DNA of 64,000 nt, taken from positions 1 to 64,000 of the forward strand of contig CAZJVP010000076.1 in assembly GCA_964549615.1 (NCBI GenBank). The letters run 5' to 3'. Of this stretch, positions 8,308-17,910 are shown in pieces. Each line of letters begins with the position of its first letter. Within the stretch, counting starts at the first letter, position 1. The notes under the pieces were generated by a model, which saw only the letters and a list, made by a program, of their open reading frames with translations, was not told where the DNA came from and did no database searches. The DNA is from CAYVLA01 sp964549615 [NCBI: uncultured Thermococci archaeon]. Its GTDB lineage: Archaea > CAYQAE01 > CAYVLA01. The position numbers and the translations under genes were made by a program.

Positions 8308-11300
8308 TTGTACAAAAAGGGATTCTCAGTAGCGACTATCGGAATCGTCCTAGCGAGCATGTTTGCAGCGATCCCCACAGCCGTCGCCCAGGTGCCAAGG
8401 CCGGCCAACTACATGTTGGTCGAATATGCCTGGCTCAAGGAGGACGGCGCGGGACCCGAGACATGGAAGCAGTACAACAACACGGGTTGGAACAGGCTGA
8501 ACCTGAGCTTCAGGTTCTCCAAGGTTGACTTCGCCTATGTGGCTAGGAGCGCGGCGACCGCAGACAGTTTCAACGTGACCTTTATCGTGTACCACAACCA
8601 GAGCGCCGCGAACGGGTTCAACAAGACGGGCCACCTCTTCCCCGGTTCCACCCCGGTCTACACCATCACCATGCCAGCGACCACCACCCAGACGGCGGGT
8701 CTCTACACCTACCACCTGTTCATCACGGTCTACGACCCAGCGGGAGTGCCAGGGATATACCAGCTTAGGATCAACGAGACCGGCCCGGGATCGGGCTCAT
8801 CCTGGACGAGCCCTGCGGGCAACCCGAACGTCCAGTGGATGTTCTTCTTCGTTCCAACCGTTTCCCCAGCGATAACCGTCACGGACCAGCTTGGCAGGCC
8901 CCAGCCGTTCTACCTGGATGGCCCGTCGCCGTCGACCAAGTTTAACGCCACCATGGTGATCGCGCCTCCGGGCAACAACACCGGCGCCACGACGGCAACG
9001 GTGAAGTGGTTCAACCCGGCCGGCGTCCAGATCGGTTCGACCAAGACGGTGCCCATCTATTACGTCGGTGCTGGCAAGTGGGCCGCGCAGAACGTCATCA
9101 ATGCGAACACCAGCGCGTTCCCGTTCAACGCTTCCTACCCCTACAGCGTGCAGATAACCATGGGCTACTTCATCCAGGCCGGGACCTTCTACGTGCTTTC
9201 GACGCAGTGGGTCCAGGTGAGCATTGACGTGACGCCGGTCAAGGGCCAGTGGTTTGACCCAAGCAGCTTCCAGGTTACCTTCACGGCGCAGATCAACACC
9301 GGGATGTCGTACAACCCGTACCAGAGCGTGTGGAACATCTCTCTACAGTTCTGGGACAAGGTCCACTACTTCTCGGGCGGCGTCCCAGTGTGGAGACGTG
9401 GAGGTGTCCTAGCCAACCTCAGCTGGAACATCACCGGCTACCCGGTGATCCCAGGGAGCAGCTACACCTACACCTACACCAAGATGATACCAGCGAGATG
9501 GATCGACAACAGCACTGACAGGTTGAGCGAGTTCTTCGGCGACTACGAGATCAGGTCGGTCCCGATGGCCCAGTTCCCGGCGGTGACTGCAAAGAAGGCC
9601 TTCTACGTGGATGACCCCATCGAGGGATATACCTCGAGGGTGAAGGCATCGACCACGAAGGTGGGCATCTTCGAGCAGAAGCCTGCAACGATCTGGGCGA
9701 ACGTGGAGTTCGACCCGACCTACCTGAGGAGCCGTGTGAACAGCAACGCGGCCTACACGAACAAGAAGACCAACATCACCTGGTACTACCCGACGCCGCC
9801 TACGCTGCTCAAGCCGCCTGGTAACTACCAGACGACGATGACGCAGGATGCGGGCTGGCCGTCGAGCCAGTACTGGGCCTTCAGCGATGCGAAGATCAAC
9901 GCCACCCGGCCGATCGGGACGTACTACATAATCGTTAACGCAACCACCAACAACAACTACGTGGTCAGGGAGCTGATCACTTACAGCGTGGTCTACAGGG
10001 CGCTCTACCTGGAGATCTGGCCCAAGTGGCCGGTGTATCAGCCGTGCATGAAGAAGACCATCATCGGGAAGACCTACTACCTCGACGAGTACGACAACGA
10101 GGTCCCCGTTGACTGGGGCTTCTACATCTACCAGCTGGTCGACCCCAACGGCGTGGTCTACAGCGAGCCAACCGAAAGCTTGGGCGGGTACGTCCAGGCC
10201 TTCGGCACGCTATGGTTCGACGAGTGGGCTCCATTCCCGTGGACCTACACAAAGAAGATCGCTCCGAGCACCCAGGCCCTCGGCGCCATCGTCGATGACT
10301 TGCCATCGGACGCCGAACCGGGAACTTGGACGGTCTACGCCATGGCCTTGAACACTAGCTGGAAGAGCACGGGAGTCCAGACCATAGAGCCGTACAGCTA
10401 CCAGGGACCGGCGACATGCACCTTCGTGGTGAGTGGCGAGGACGTCCACTTCATGATCGACGACATCCTAGCGGCGATCGATGAGACGAGCAGCGTGACA
10501 TGGGACAAGCTTGCCGAGGTGATGACCAAGTTGGACAGCATCTCGAGCCAGATAACCAGCTTGAAGGACACCGAGATCAAGTCGATCATAACCAAGGTCG
10601 ACGCGGTCATGTCCAAGCTGACCAGCATGGACACCAGCATCACCGCCAAGCTGTCCTCGATCGAGGAATACTCCCGTGAGATAAGGGCGCTGACCTCGAG
10701 GATCGACAGGTGGCGCACGGACCTAGCGACGATGTTGACGGACAACTTCGCCAAGGTGATCGCCGAGGTGAAGGCGGTCAACAACAACATCAACAGCAAG
10801 TGGACTGAGCTCGGCGGGCTGTGGGACGTCACCTTCTGGAGGACGTCCAGAGACCCCAGGTCCCTCGCCTGGAGGATCGAGAACGCCAAGGGCGAGGTCC
10901 TGACCCAGCTGACGAACACGCTGAACACGATGATCGCGAAGATGGACACGGTGAACGCTGGTCTGGCAGAGAGGCTGACCAACATCCTGAACTCGATCGC
11001 GTCCGAGGCGGGAGGCCTTGATGCGTCGGTCAGGGCGACCATCACGCAGAACATCAACTACGCCATCTCAAGCATTAGGGAGAAGGTTGATCAGAGCACT
11101 GCCACGACGGGCACCAAGATCGCGGACGCGGCCAACGGGCTGCATGCCAGGTTCGCGGGCGTGATCTCGGAGATCGGGTATGTGAGCGACAAGGTGGACA
11201 AGGTCTACGAGAAGGTCGGCGGCGTTGAGTCCAACATAAAGGACAAGGTCGCGTCCGTCGACTCCTCGGTTGGCACCAAGCTCCTTGTGGCGATCATCCT

Positions 11301-11367
11301 GATCGTGATCGTCCTGATCCTGTGCCTGCTTCCGATCGTCGCTCCAGGGTTCAGAATGAAGGAGTAG
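8308..11367 (+). CDS. S-layer-like surface protein with coiled-coil stalk and membrane anchor
   Basis: 1019 residues, starting with TTG behind a strong SD. Residues 1-27 are a signal peptide ending AVAQ. Residues 28 to about 700 are Thr/Asn/Tyr/Pro-rich beta-type sequence with many N-x-S/T sites, as in glycosylated archaeal surface proteins. Residues about 715-985 are a long amphipathic coiled coil with recurring TSLKD, SMDTS, AVNNN and DKVYEKV-type heptads. Residues 990-1013 are a hydrophobic anchor followed by GFRMKE. The order (signal, beta ectodomain, stalk, membrane anchor) recalls stalk-and-canopy S-layer proteins. A strong promoter, a strong SD and a T-rich terminator suggest abundant expression. 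No named family was recognised, so the S-layer role is inferred from architecture. Confidence 0.8.
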   Translation: MYKKGFSVATIGIVLASMFAAIPTAVAQVPRPANYMLVEYAWLKEDGAGPETWKQYNNTGWNRLNLSFRFSKVDFAYVARSAATADSFNVTFIVYHNQSAANGFNKTGHLFPGSTPVYTITMPATTTQTAGLYTYHLFITVYDPAGVPGIYQLRINETGPGSGSSWTSPAGNPNVQWMFFFVPTVSPAITVTDQLGRPQPFYLDGPSPSTKFNATMVIAPPGNNTGATTATVKWFNPAGVQIGSTKTVPIYYVGAGKWAAQNVINANTSAFPFNASYPYSVQITMGYFIQAGTFYVLSTQWVQVSIDVTPVKGQWFDPSSFQVTFTAQINTGMSYNPYQSVWNISLQFWDKVHYFSGGVPVWRRGGVLANLSWNITGYPVIPGSSYTYTYTKMIPARWIDNSTDRLSEFFGDYEIRSVPMAQFPAVTAKKAFYVDDPIEGYTSRVKASTTKVGIFEQKPATIWANVEFDPTYLRSRVNSNAAYTNKKTNITWYYPTPPTLLKPPGNYQTTMTQDAGWPSSQYWAFSDAKINATRPIGTYYIIVNATTNNNYVVRELITYSVVYRALYLEIWPKWPVYQPCMKKTIIGKTYYLDEYDNEVPVDWGFYIYQLVDPNGVVYSEPTESLGGYVQAFGTLWFDEWAPFPWTYTKKIAPSTQALGAIVDDLPSDAEPGTWTVYAMALNTSWKSTGVQTIEPYSYQGPATCTFVVSGEDVHFMIDDILAAIDETSSVTWDKLAEVMTKLDSISSQITSLKDTEIKSIITKVDAVMSKLTSMDTSITAKLSSIEEYSREIRALTSRIDRWRTDLATMLTDNFAKVIAEVKAVNNNINSKWTELGGLWDVTFWRTSRDPRSLAWRIENAKGEVLTQLTNTLNTMIAKMDTVNAGLAERLTNILNSIASEAGGLDASVRATITQNINYAISSIREKVDQSTATTGTKIADAANGLHARFAGVISEIGYVSDKVDKVYEKVGGVESNIKDKVASVDSSVGTKLLVAIILIVIVLILCLLPIVAPGFRMKE

Positions 11368-11389
11368 AGCCAGCGGAACTCAAACTCAA

Positions 11390-11426
11390 TTTTTTCTTTT
11401 TTCTTTTCTCTTCTTTCCTTCTTTTC
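11390..11426 (+). terminator. T-rich terminator after S-layer-like gene
   Basis: A run of about 37 bases that is almost entirely T and C, with stretches of 4-6 T, starts 23 bases after the TAG stop. Poly-T tracts without a hairpin are the usual archaeal intrinsic terminator. Confidence 0.7.
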
Positions 11427-11505
11427 ACTCAGTAGGGTGTATGAGGTTGTTTTTGGTTTTCTGCCTGGCCGAGGCCGGCCCAGTCTTGCTAGAAGATGGG
11501 TGAAT

Positions 11506-13908
11506 TCATGCGATGCCCGTGCGCCAGTGAATAGGAAGAACCAAGGTTCCCGGTTCTGGTTCCGAAACCTTCCTGACGCTCACGTCGTCGAAGAAGGATG
11601 TTCCGTCCAGATAACCCTCCAGGCCGAACCAGGCCAAGTTCGCCTCGTCAAGGACGGCGGTCTCGGCCACCTGCAGTCCGTCAACGTACATCTTGCACGA
11701 TGCCGGGCCGACGCTGATCGAGAGCCTGTGCCACCCAGGCGTCCTAGCGATGCTAGTTGCAGCGTAGGAGAGGGGGTAGACGTGGTACACGTAGTGCGTC
11801 GCGTTTGCAGCCGGGTAGACCCCCACGCCAATGAAGCTGGAACGGCCGTCGAACAGCCTCAGGATCGCCAGGGTCCTTGTGTCGTTCGCTAGGTCATCGT
11901 AGTACCAGGCGGAATATTCGAAGGGTCCGCCTAGGCTTTTCCTCACCTTCGGGTAGAGCTTCGATCCCACCAGAGCAAGCGCGTATTCCGAATCCCTAGC
12001 GTGAAGGCGCGAGCCCCTTGCGTTGCCCTGCACCGCGTCCCAATCGCCAAGGTCCGGGGTGACGGCCTGGAGGCCTTCCCAGGATCTCGCCAACCCGATG
12101 CGACAGCGGAATGATGTGTCGAAGGCGGAGTAATACAGCCAGATCTCGTCCCCGACCACCACGGGCGAGGATCTGTATATCCTCATGGATTCCCATGTCC
12201 CGGGGACGGGCGCAAGGATCGGGTTCTGCAACGACCTCGTCCAGTTGACTCCGTCGGACGACCTCGCGAGGCAGAGGTGGTACTCGGCGCCGTCGTTGGC
12301 GACGTAGTACAGCAAGAAGGAGCCATTGTGGAAGATCACGTCGCCGTGCCAGATCGCCTTCATGTCATACGATGACGGAAGCGGGCTTAGGAGCGGGTTC
12401 TCAGGCAGCTTGGTCCAGTGGATGCCGTCGGCCGACCTCGCGCCGCACATCCAGACCAGGGTCCTGTTTCCTTCGGCGCCTTCCGAGAAGTACCACATGT
12501 GGAAGCCCGTTTCGTTGTGGTAGACCGTGGGGGACATGAGGAAGTCGTGCGATTCGTGGCCCAGCCCCACGTCCGCGGACAGGACCGGATTAGCATCGAT
12601 CTTGCGGAAGACCTTGCCGTCTTTGGATATGGCGAGTCCTATCCTCTGCCAGCTCTTGTTGGCCGGCCTTCCGGCGTAGTACAGAAACCATGTATCGCCC
12701 ACCTTGACCACGTCGGGGTCGGCGAGCAGCCCGTCGTCCCACTGGCCTGGATCCCCGGGCTCGATGAGGGGATTCCTCACGCCTTTGTCGGTGAAGTGGA
12801 TGCCGTCGTTGGATCGAACAAGGCAGGGCAGTTCGGCCGAATCAGGCGGGTAGGGGGTGTAGTACATCCAGAACTTGTACCCGTCCACGCGCTTTGCAAA
12901 GTACAGGACATCCGGGTGCACGACGCCCGTGCCTTTGTATTCCTTGATTTTCAGCGGGTTTCCTTCAAACCTCTCGAAAGCCTCGCCCATGGGAAGCGCG
13001 GCCTTTGTCTCGAAGGACGTGAAGAACACGAAGGTTTCGGTTCCGTTCGTTCGCGGGCCTGCGCGGCGATTTCCATAATAGAGCCAGATCGTTCTCGTGC
13101 CGTTGGAGGGAATTCGCGGCACCCTGACCCAGATCCTCGTATGCTCTGTGCCGATTCCGGACTCTATCCAGTAGGGAAGCTCGGTCAGATCGTCCTGGTC
13201 GACCAGGCGGATGTCGCTTCCGTCCGGCTTCATCCTGCGCGCGGAGATCAAGCTCTGGGTGTCGATCTGTACGAGAACCTGATGGTCGATCAGGTCCTCG
13301 GCGCTTCCGTTGGCGTCAAGCCTGACGGGCATGCGGAACTTCCAATCGCTGCTCCACCAGTGGCCCGAGTAGGTAACCTCGATCCAGATGCGGTCAAACC
13401 AGCCCATACTCGTCGTAGCCTTCTCATCTGCCTTCACCATAAGAGCGAGGCCTTCCAGCATCGTGGCGTTGACCCCAAGGCGGGAAAGGCTGGACGCCCA
13501 GGTTTTCGAACCGGCCCTCTTGGATGGCCGTATTTCCTTGGCGCTCTGGTCGCCCACCGCCAAGATGAAGCGGAAGCCGAAACCCCGGCTGCGGTTGGTC
13601 AGAAGTGCTTTGACGACGATGCTGTGTATCCTCGATCCTGGGGGGATGTGCCCTTGCCAGCCGGAAAGCACCAGCCGATCCTCGCCCATGCCTCGGATTC
13701 CAGCGGCCTTCCCGTCCTCCTTCGATAGCGGGGCGACGACGTCCTCTCCCTCGGAGCCGATGCTGCGGGTTGGCAGGTACTCGGCCCGGAGCCTGCGCGG
13801 GGCTGCGAGCAGGACAACTGACCCGAGGCCGATGAGCAGGATGACCAACGTCGCTGCAAATATGGCCCTGGTCGGCCGCTCTCTGTATCGCCTCAGCCCG
13901 GGTGACAT
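11506..13908 (-). CDS. Membrane-anchored DUF2341 / glycosidase-like beta-propeller protein
   Basis: 800 residues. Residues 12-36 form an N-terminal signal anchor. A beta region follows, then a DUF2341-like module at about residues 180-290 (WKFRMPVRLDANGS ... IWLYYGNRR). Residues about 320-640 are repeated blades with W-x-Y-Y and R-S-D/A-D-G-I-H motifs, as in five-bladed GH43/GH32/GH130-type propellers. Residues about 660-790 look like a LamG/concanavalin-like sandwich. The blades suggest carbohydrate binding or hydrolysis outside the cell. Catalytic acids cannot be assigned with confidence, so a sugar-binding surface protein is equally possible. It lies 123 bases after pheT on the same strand and belongs functionally with the surface genes. 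Confidence 0.75.
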   Translation of the reverse strand: MSPGLRRYRERPTRAIFAATLVILLIGLGSVVLLAAPRRLRAEYLPTRSIGSEGEDVVAPLSKEDGKAAGIRGMGEDRLVLSGWQGHIPPGSRIHSIVVKALLTNRSRGFGFRFILAVGDQSAKEIRPSKRAGSKTWASSLSRLGVNATMLEGLALMVKADEKATTSMGWFDRIWIEVTYSGHWWSSDWKFRMPVRLDANGSAEDLIDHQVLVQIDTQSLISARRMKPDGSDIRLVDQDDLTELPYWIESGIGTEHTRIWVRVPRIPSNGTRTIWLYYGNRRAGPRTNGTETFVFFTSFETKAALPMGEAFERFEGNPLKIKEYKGTGVVHPDVLYFAKRVDGYKFWMYYTPYPPDSAELPCLVRSNDGIHFTDKGVRNPLIEPGDPGQWDDGLLADPDVVKVGDTWFLYYAGRPANKSWQRIGLAISKDGKVFRKIDANPVLSADVGLGHESHDFLMSPTVYHNETGFHMWYFSEGAEGNRTLVWMCGARSADGIHWTKLPENPLLSPLPSSYDMKAIWHGDVIFHNGSFLLYYVANDGAEYHLCLARSSDGVNWTRSLQNPILAPVPGTWESMRIYRSSPVVVGDEIWLYYSAFDTSFRCRIGLARSWEGLQAVTPDLGDWDAVQGNARGSRLHARDSEYALALVGSKLYPKVRKSLGGPFEYSAWYYDDLANDTRTLAILRLFDGRSSFIGVGVYPAANATHYVYHVYPLSYAATSIARTPGWHRLSISVGPASCKMYVDGLQVAETAVLDEANLAWFGLEGYLDGTSFFDDVSVRKVSEPEPGTLVLPIHWRTGIA

Positions 13909-14031
13909 GACAAGGAGCTCGTACGCCGAGGGTCAGCGCCTCAAAAAAGTTTTGGGGTTCACCCCAACCCTCAACGATTCCCCTCCCGGCGTGGATGTCC
14001 AAGGCTATCGGCGGGCGCTCGGGCGATCTTC

Positions 14032-15699
14032 CTACCTCTTGGTGACGGCCTTCATCAGCAGCCCGATATCCATCTCTGCTGCAAGGACCGGAACGGGAAG
14101 TTGCCATGCGGCCAGGACGGCCGGGTGGATCTCGCCCAGCACCCCGATCGCCTGTTGGCCCAGGATCATGCTCGCAGCGCGGCCGTCGATGAAGGCGGGA
14201 TCGGTGGTCGGCCTCATCTCGCAGCTGGCTCCGAGGGAGAGCAGTATCGATTCTGCGACGCCCTTGATCTGGGTGAAGTTCACCTTCGAGTCCGCCCAGG
14301 CGAAGGACAGCTTCCTGGCCGTGCGGCACTCCTGGCCTGCCAGCTCCACCGCATCGCCGACCTCGAAGACGAGCTGCGGGTAGGAGACGTGGGCGTTGTG
14401 GGACAGGAACTCCATCACGGATGGTAGGAGGTTTGGCCTGAAGATCGAGAAATTCTGGCTGACCGGATTCTCGATCTCGACGAACGGGACGCTCCTGTTC
14501 CCCATCCTCGCGCAGACGTTGTCAGGGCTTGTGAGGATGAAGGTCATTATCTCTTGGAACCCCAGCCCGATCATGAGCTCGCGCACCGCATCGGAGAAGT
14601 CCTCAAGTTCGTCGGTGCGTCCCACCGTCGGGATCTCGGGCCGTATCGGCGTCATTCTGTGGTAGCCGTACATCACGGCGACCTCCTCTATCAGGTCCGC
14701 CTCGTGCATGATGTCCCCGCGGTAGGGCGGGACTTCAACCTCTATGAGCGCCCCGTGCGGACGTGCGCCGAACCTAGCCTTTCTTAGCAGGACGATCATC
14801 TGGTTCCTGCTCATGTTGAGCCCGAGGAGCCTATTGCAGCGTTCGGGGTCAAGGGTTCTCGTCTCCGTGGACAGCTCAGGCGTGATGCGGACGTCCCTTT
14901 TGCCGTAGACGAGCTCGACGCTGCCGATCCTCCCTCCTCTGTCCGCGAGCGCGGTCGCGAGCACGTTCAGGCCCAGCGACAGGGCTCGAAAATCCATGCC
15001 CGTGGCCTCGACGAAAAGGTTCCTCGTCTGGGGCGTCACCCTGCCGAGCGTGTTGGAGTTAATGATGGGGGGCATCGAGAGAACCTGGTTTTCTGAGTCC
15101 AGGAGGATGGGATAGCGGTCGAACCCCTCGAGGAGATGCGCAAACTCCCTGCCTTTGGGGTGTTCGGCGAGTATCCGTCGCGGCGTCATCTCCTCTTCGG
15201 AGCCCAACGGGACGAAGGCATGTTCGTCCGGCCGGGTGACCGTGTAGGTGACGGGTGGCTTGATCAGGTCAAGGTCATAGAACCCTATGGCCATCCTCCT
15301 CCTGCCTCGCCCATAAGTCGTGTGCATCTTCTCCTGAAGGTTCATGTAGGAAACGATAGCCTGATCGGAAAGCGTCACCCCCCAGGCGCAGCAGGCGACC
15401 ACGCAGGGCCTGACCTTCTTCACCTTCGGGTCAACGTAAACACGGCCGCCCGAAGGGCGTGTCCTGAACTTCGGCAAGCCGGTCTCGATCCCGAGGTAGC
15501 CTTTGAGCGTCCGGGCAATGCCCTCCGCAGATAGAAGGTCTACCCTGTTGCTGTCTAGGACCTCGAGCCTTATCTCCTCCCCCTCTATGGACTCGACTCT
15601 GGCTTTGCATCCAAGCATGGCGGACTCCAGTTCCTTCTCATCCAGGGTTCGTCCAAGCAACGAAAACAAGTCTGAGGCGAAAATGCTGGTTGCAGGCAT
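14032..15699 (-). CDS. pheT: Phenylalanine-tRNA ligase beta subunit
   Basis: This is the beta chain of the (alpha-beta)2 enzyme that charges tRNA-Phe. It is 555 residues from the ATG at 15699, the usual archaeal length, which lacks the bacterial anticodon-binding extensions. B3/B4-like editing sequence is visible around residues 80-270, including TNLFVEATG-type motifs. A B5 domain follows at about 270-350 (LLGLNMSRNQMIVLLRKARFGA), then an inactive class II core. The ATG overlaps the pheS stop as TGATG, so the two are translationally coupled. A longer ORF starting at 15729 exists but would overlap pheS by 31 bases. Confidence 0.95.
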   Translation of the reverse strand: MPATSIFASDLFSLLGRTLDEKELESAMLGCKARVESIEGEEIRLEVLDSNRVDLLSAEGIARTLKGYLGIETGLPKFRTRPSGGRVYVDPKVKKVRPCVVACCAWGVTLSDQAIVSYMNLQEKMHTTYGRGRRRMAIGFYDLDLIKPPVTYTVTRPDEHAFVPLGSEEEMTPRRILAEHPKGREFAHLLEGFDRYPILLDSENQVLSMPPIINSNTLGRVTPQTRNLFVEATGMDFRALSLGLNVLATALADRGGRIGSVELVYGKRDVRITPELSTETRTLDPERCNRLLGLNMSRNQMIVLLRKARFGARPHGALIEVEVPPYRGDIMHEADLIEEVAVMYGYHRMTPIRPEIPTVGRTDELEDFSDAVRELMIGLGFQEIMTFILTSPDNVCARMGNRSVPFVEIENPVSQNFSIFRPNLLPSVMEFLSHNAHVSYPQLVFEVGDAVELAGQECRTARKLSFAWADSKVNFTQIKGVAESILLSLGASCEMRPTTDPAFIDGRAASMILGQQAIGVLGEIHPAVLAAWQLPVPVLAAEMDIGLLMKAVTKR

Positions 15700-17180
15700 C
15701 AGGGCACCACCCGGCTGTTCCTCAGCCACTCAAGGTTGTGCGAGAAGAGTTCCCTGATATCATCAAGGCCCAGGCTGAACATGGCCAGCCTGTCTATGCC
15801 CATGCCCCAGGCGATCACGGGGATCCGGACCCCGAACGGCTTCGTGACCTCTTCCCTGAAGATCCCGGCGCCGCCAAGCTCCACCCACCGGTCCTGCGCC
15901 GCCGAGTATGCAATCAGGTCGACGGATGGCTCGGTGAATGGGTAGTAGCTCGGGACGAAGGCGTAGTTGGGCTGGTGGGCGATCTCAACGGCGAACATCT
16001 CGAGGATGCCGAGCAGATGTCTGAAGGTCAGCCCCTTGTCTGCGATTATGCCCTCGCACTGGTTGAACTCTATCAGGTGGTTCCTGTCCAGCACATCCGG
16101 CCTGAAGACCCTCGCTATCGAGAAGTACTTCGCCGACCCGCTTATTCCCCCCGCTAGCGTCCGGGCAGAAAGCGCCGTTCCCTGGGTCCTGCCGACAAGG
16201 CGCGAGGCCTCCTCGGCCGACCATTTGTAGCGCCAGCCCGTTGAACCGGTCGTCCAGCCGTTCTCATGGGTCATCCTGACCCTCCTCACGTAATCCTCCT
16301 TGGGCAGGACGCCGTGCGAGGGATTCTTTATCCTGAATGTGTCGTGTATCTCCCTTGCGGGATGGTTCTGGGCCTGGAAAAGCGCATCGAAGTTCCAGAA
16401 GGCCAGCTCGACAAGGGGCCCGGTCATCTCGACGAATCCCATGGCGACAAGCTTCCTCCGGGTCATGTCGAGGAAGCGCCGGTACGGCTGCTTCTTTGCC
16501 GCCCTCGCGGCGGGAGCGGGCGCACTGACATCGAAGGGCTTGAAACCCCTGACCTTCCATTCGCCGGACCTCAGCGCATCGGGCGTGAGGTCGACCATCC
16601 GTGTGTCGGATCCAACCTGCTTGGCCGCCGCGACGCCTTCCCGGGTGAGGCATGCGTATCTTTCGACGGCCTCCGTCCTCTCGATAAGTCCCCTCCTCAC
16701 CAGCAGCTCGGCTGACTCTGGCTGCTGCCCGTTCGCCACCTTCTCAAGCTCGAGGCGAAGCGGGTGTTGCGTCGCCACGGTCCGCCCCTTCTCCGTGGGG
16801 CTCAGCACTCCCTTCTCCAGCACGATCAGGCCTTGCGACTTAGCCTGCCCCATGCCAATGGTTGCCAGTTCCCTGCCCAGCGCGTCCAGCGCATCGGCCA
16901 CCTCCAGCCGACCCGCCCGAACAACCCTCTCGAGCAAGATCTCCTCAGGCAGCCCATCCCTGAGGGCTTCCCTGCCCCTCGGCGTGAGCGAGAACACGAT
17001 GCGCCGGACGTCCCTTGTCTGGACTAGGCCCCTTTCCCTGAGCATCGATACGCCCGCATAGACGGACTGAACCGGCAGGGAAAGGGTCTGGGCAACCTCC
17101 TCGAGCTTCCTCTCGCCGCCCTTGGCGAGTTCCTGAAGCATCTCAACTTCCAATCGGTGATATTCCGCCATCCAGATCAT
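15699..17180 (-). CDS. pheS: Phenylalanine-tRNA ligase alpha subunit
   Basis: 493 residues. Residues 1-190 are tandem winged-helix modules typical of archaeal and eukaryotic PheS, involved in tRNA binding. Residues 220-490 are the class II catalytic core. Motif 2 is visible in FRPDVLDRNHLIEFNQCEG, and motif 3 in the GAGIFREEV ... IAWGMGIDRLAMF region. Translation may start at the ATG at 17180 or the in-frame ATG at 17171. It lies 21 bases after the NAC gene, forming a NAC-pheS-pheT unit. Confidence 0.96.
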   Translation of the reverse strand: MIWMAEYHRLEVEMLQELAKGGERKLEEVAQTLSLPVQSVYAGVSMLRERGLVQTRDVRRIVFSLTPRGREALRDGLPEEILLERVVRAGRLEVADALDALGRELATIGMGQAKSQGLIVLEKGVLSPTEKGRTVATQHPLRLELEKVANGQQPESAELLVRRGLIERTEAVERYACLTREGVAAAKQVGSDTRMVDLTPDALRSGEWKVRGFKPFDVSAPAPAARAAKKQPYRRFLDMTRRKLVAMGFVEMTGPLVELAFWNFDALFQAQNHPAREIHDTFRIKNPSHGVLPKEDYVRRVRMTHENGWTTGSTGWRYKWSAEEASRLVGRTQGTALSARTLAGGISGSAKYFSIARVFRPDVLDRNHLIEFNQCEGIIADKGLTFRHLLGILEMFAVEIAHQPNYAFVPSYYPFTEPSVDLIAYSAAQDRWVELGGAGIFREEVTKPFGVRIPVIAWGMGIDRLAMFSLGLDDIRELFSHNLEWLRNSRVVP

Positions 17181-17201
17181 CCGGCAGGGCGGGCGATGCC
17201 G

Positions 17202-17570
17202 CTACTGCGTCAGCGAGATTATTGCCTCCGCGATGTCTCCGTTGGCACGGATGAGGGCATCCCGCGCCTTCTCCTTTGAAGTCTTGGCCTGTGATGCGAC
17301 GAGCTGGACATCCTCCTCGGATATCTCCGGCGCACCGGCCAGAGCCTCGCCCTTCACCTGGGCCTTCTCCTTCTCCTCCTCGCCGACCACCTGGTACATC
17401 GTCTGGCCCATTATCTTTGTCTTGGTTACCTGGGGGCTGGTTATGGTGATCTCGCCTTTTTCGCTATAGATGACCACCTTGCTGACGTTGGGTATCTGTT
17501 CGACCCGCATCCCCAACTGGCGCATCATCCTCTCCATCTGCCTCGGGTTCATCCCCTTCATCGGATACAT
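17202..17570 (-). CDS. nac: Nascent polypeptide-associated complex protein (NAC alpha)
   Basis: 122 residues from ATG 17570 (MYPMKGMNPRQMERMMRQLG). The NAC domain occupies about residues 15-70 (VEQIPNVSKVVIYSEKGEI ... PQVTKTKIMGQTMYQV). A C-terminal UBA-like domain follows at 83-122 (ISEEDVQLVASQAKTSKEKA ... GDIAEAIISL). Archaeal NAC is a homodimer that binds ribosomes and emerging chains. A start 12 codons upstream is possible, but the internal ATG matches the family. It overlaps the preceding small ORF by 13 bases. Confidence 0.93.
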   Translation of the reverse strand: MYPMKGMNPRQMERMMRQLGMRVEQIPNVSKVVIYSEKGEITITSPQVTKTKIMGQTMYQVVGEEEKEKAQVKGEALAGAPEISEEDVQLVASQAKTSKEKARDALIRANGDIAEAIISLTQ

Positions 17571-17824
17571 GATGATCCCTTCCCCGTGCTTCTCCTGCAC
17601 CACCAATCAAGCCTCTGCTTAAGAATCTTCAGATCCGTTCTGAGGGAGGGGTTCTCGACATCGGCCATGCGGTCCTCCAACCTACTGATCAGGTCTTGCA
17701 CGTTGCTTGACTCCTCAAGCAGGTTGGCGAGCATCTCGCGGGTCCTCCCGATGTAGCATAGGCTGGGCACCACATCGGCAAACGCCGACCATGCCCTGCG
17801 GCAGCCGTCTTCGTCCATCGGCAA
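17558..17824 (-). CDS. Small hypothetical protein upstream of NAC
   Basis: 88 residues, predicted mostly helical (ANLLEESSNVQDLISRLEDR), with a Trp-Trp-Cys near the end. No family was recognised. It overlaps the NAC start by 13 bases and lies about 50 bases downstream of a TATA-like patch, so it could be the first gene of the NAC-pheST transcript. The alternative is an untranslated leader. Confidence 0.45.
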   Translation of the reverse strand: MPMDEDGCRRAWSAFADVVPSLCYIGRTREMLANLLEESSNVQDLISRLEDRMADVENPSLRTDLKILKQRLDWWCRRSTGKGSSCIR

Positions 17825-17874
17825 CCCTCAGGATCCCTTCACTGCCACCGTCTGTACCATAGGTCTTCTACCGG

Positions 17875-17887
17875 ATTCATTAATAAC
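17875..17887. promoter_or_regulatory. Bidirectional TATA-like element
   Basis: ATTCATTAATAAC lies about 28 bases before the GTG at 17911 on the plus strand, implying a leaderless transcript. It is about 50 bases before the minus-strand small ORF/NAC unit. The ATTAAT core is palindromic. Confidence 0.5.
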
Positions 17888-17910
17888 ATCCACCAAGGGC
17901 GCAAGCATGC

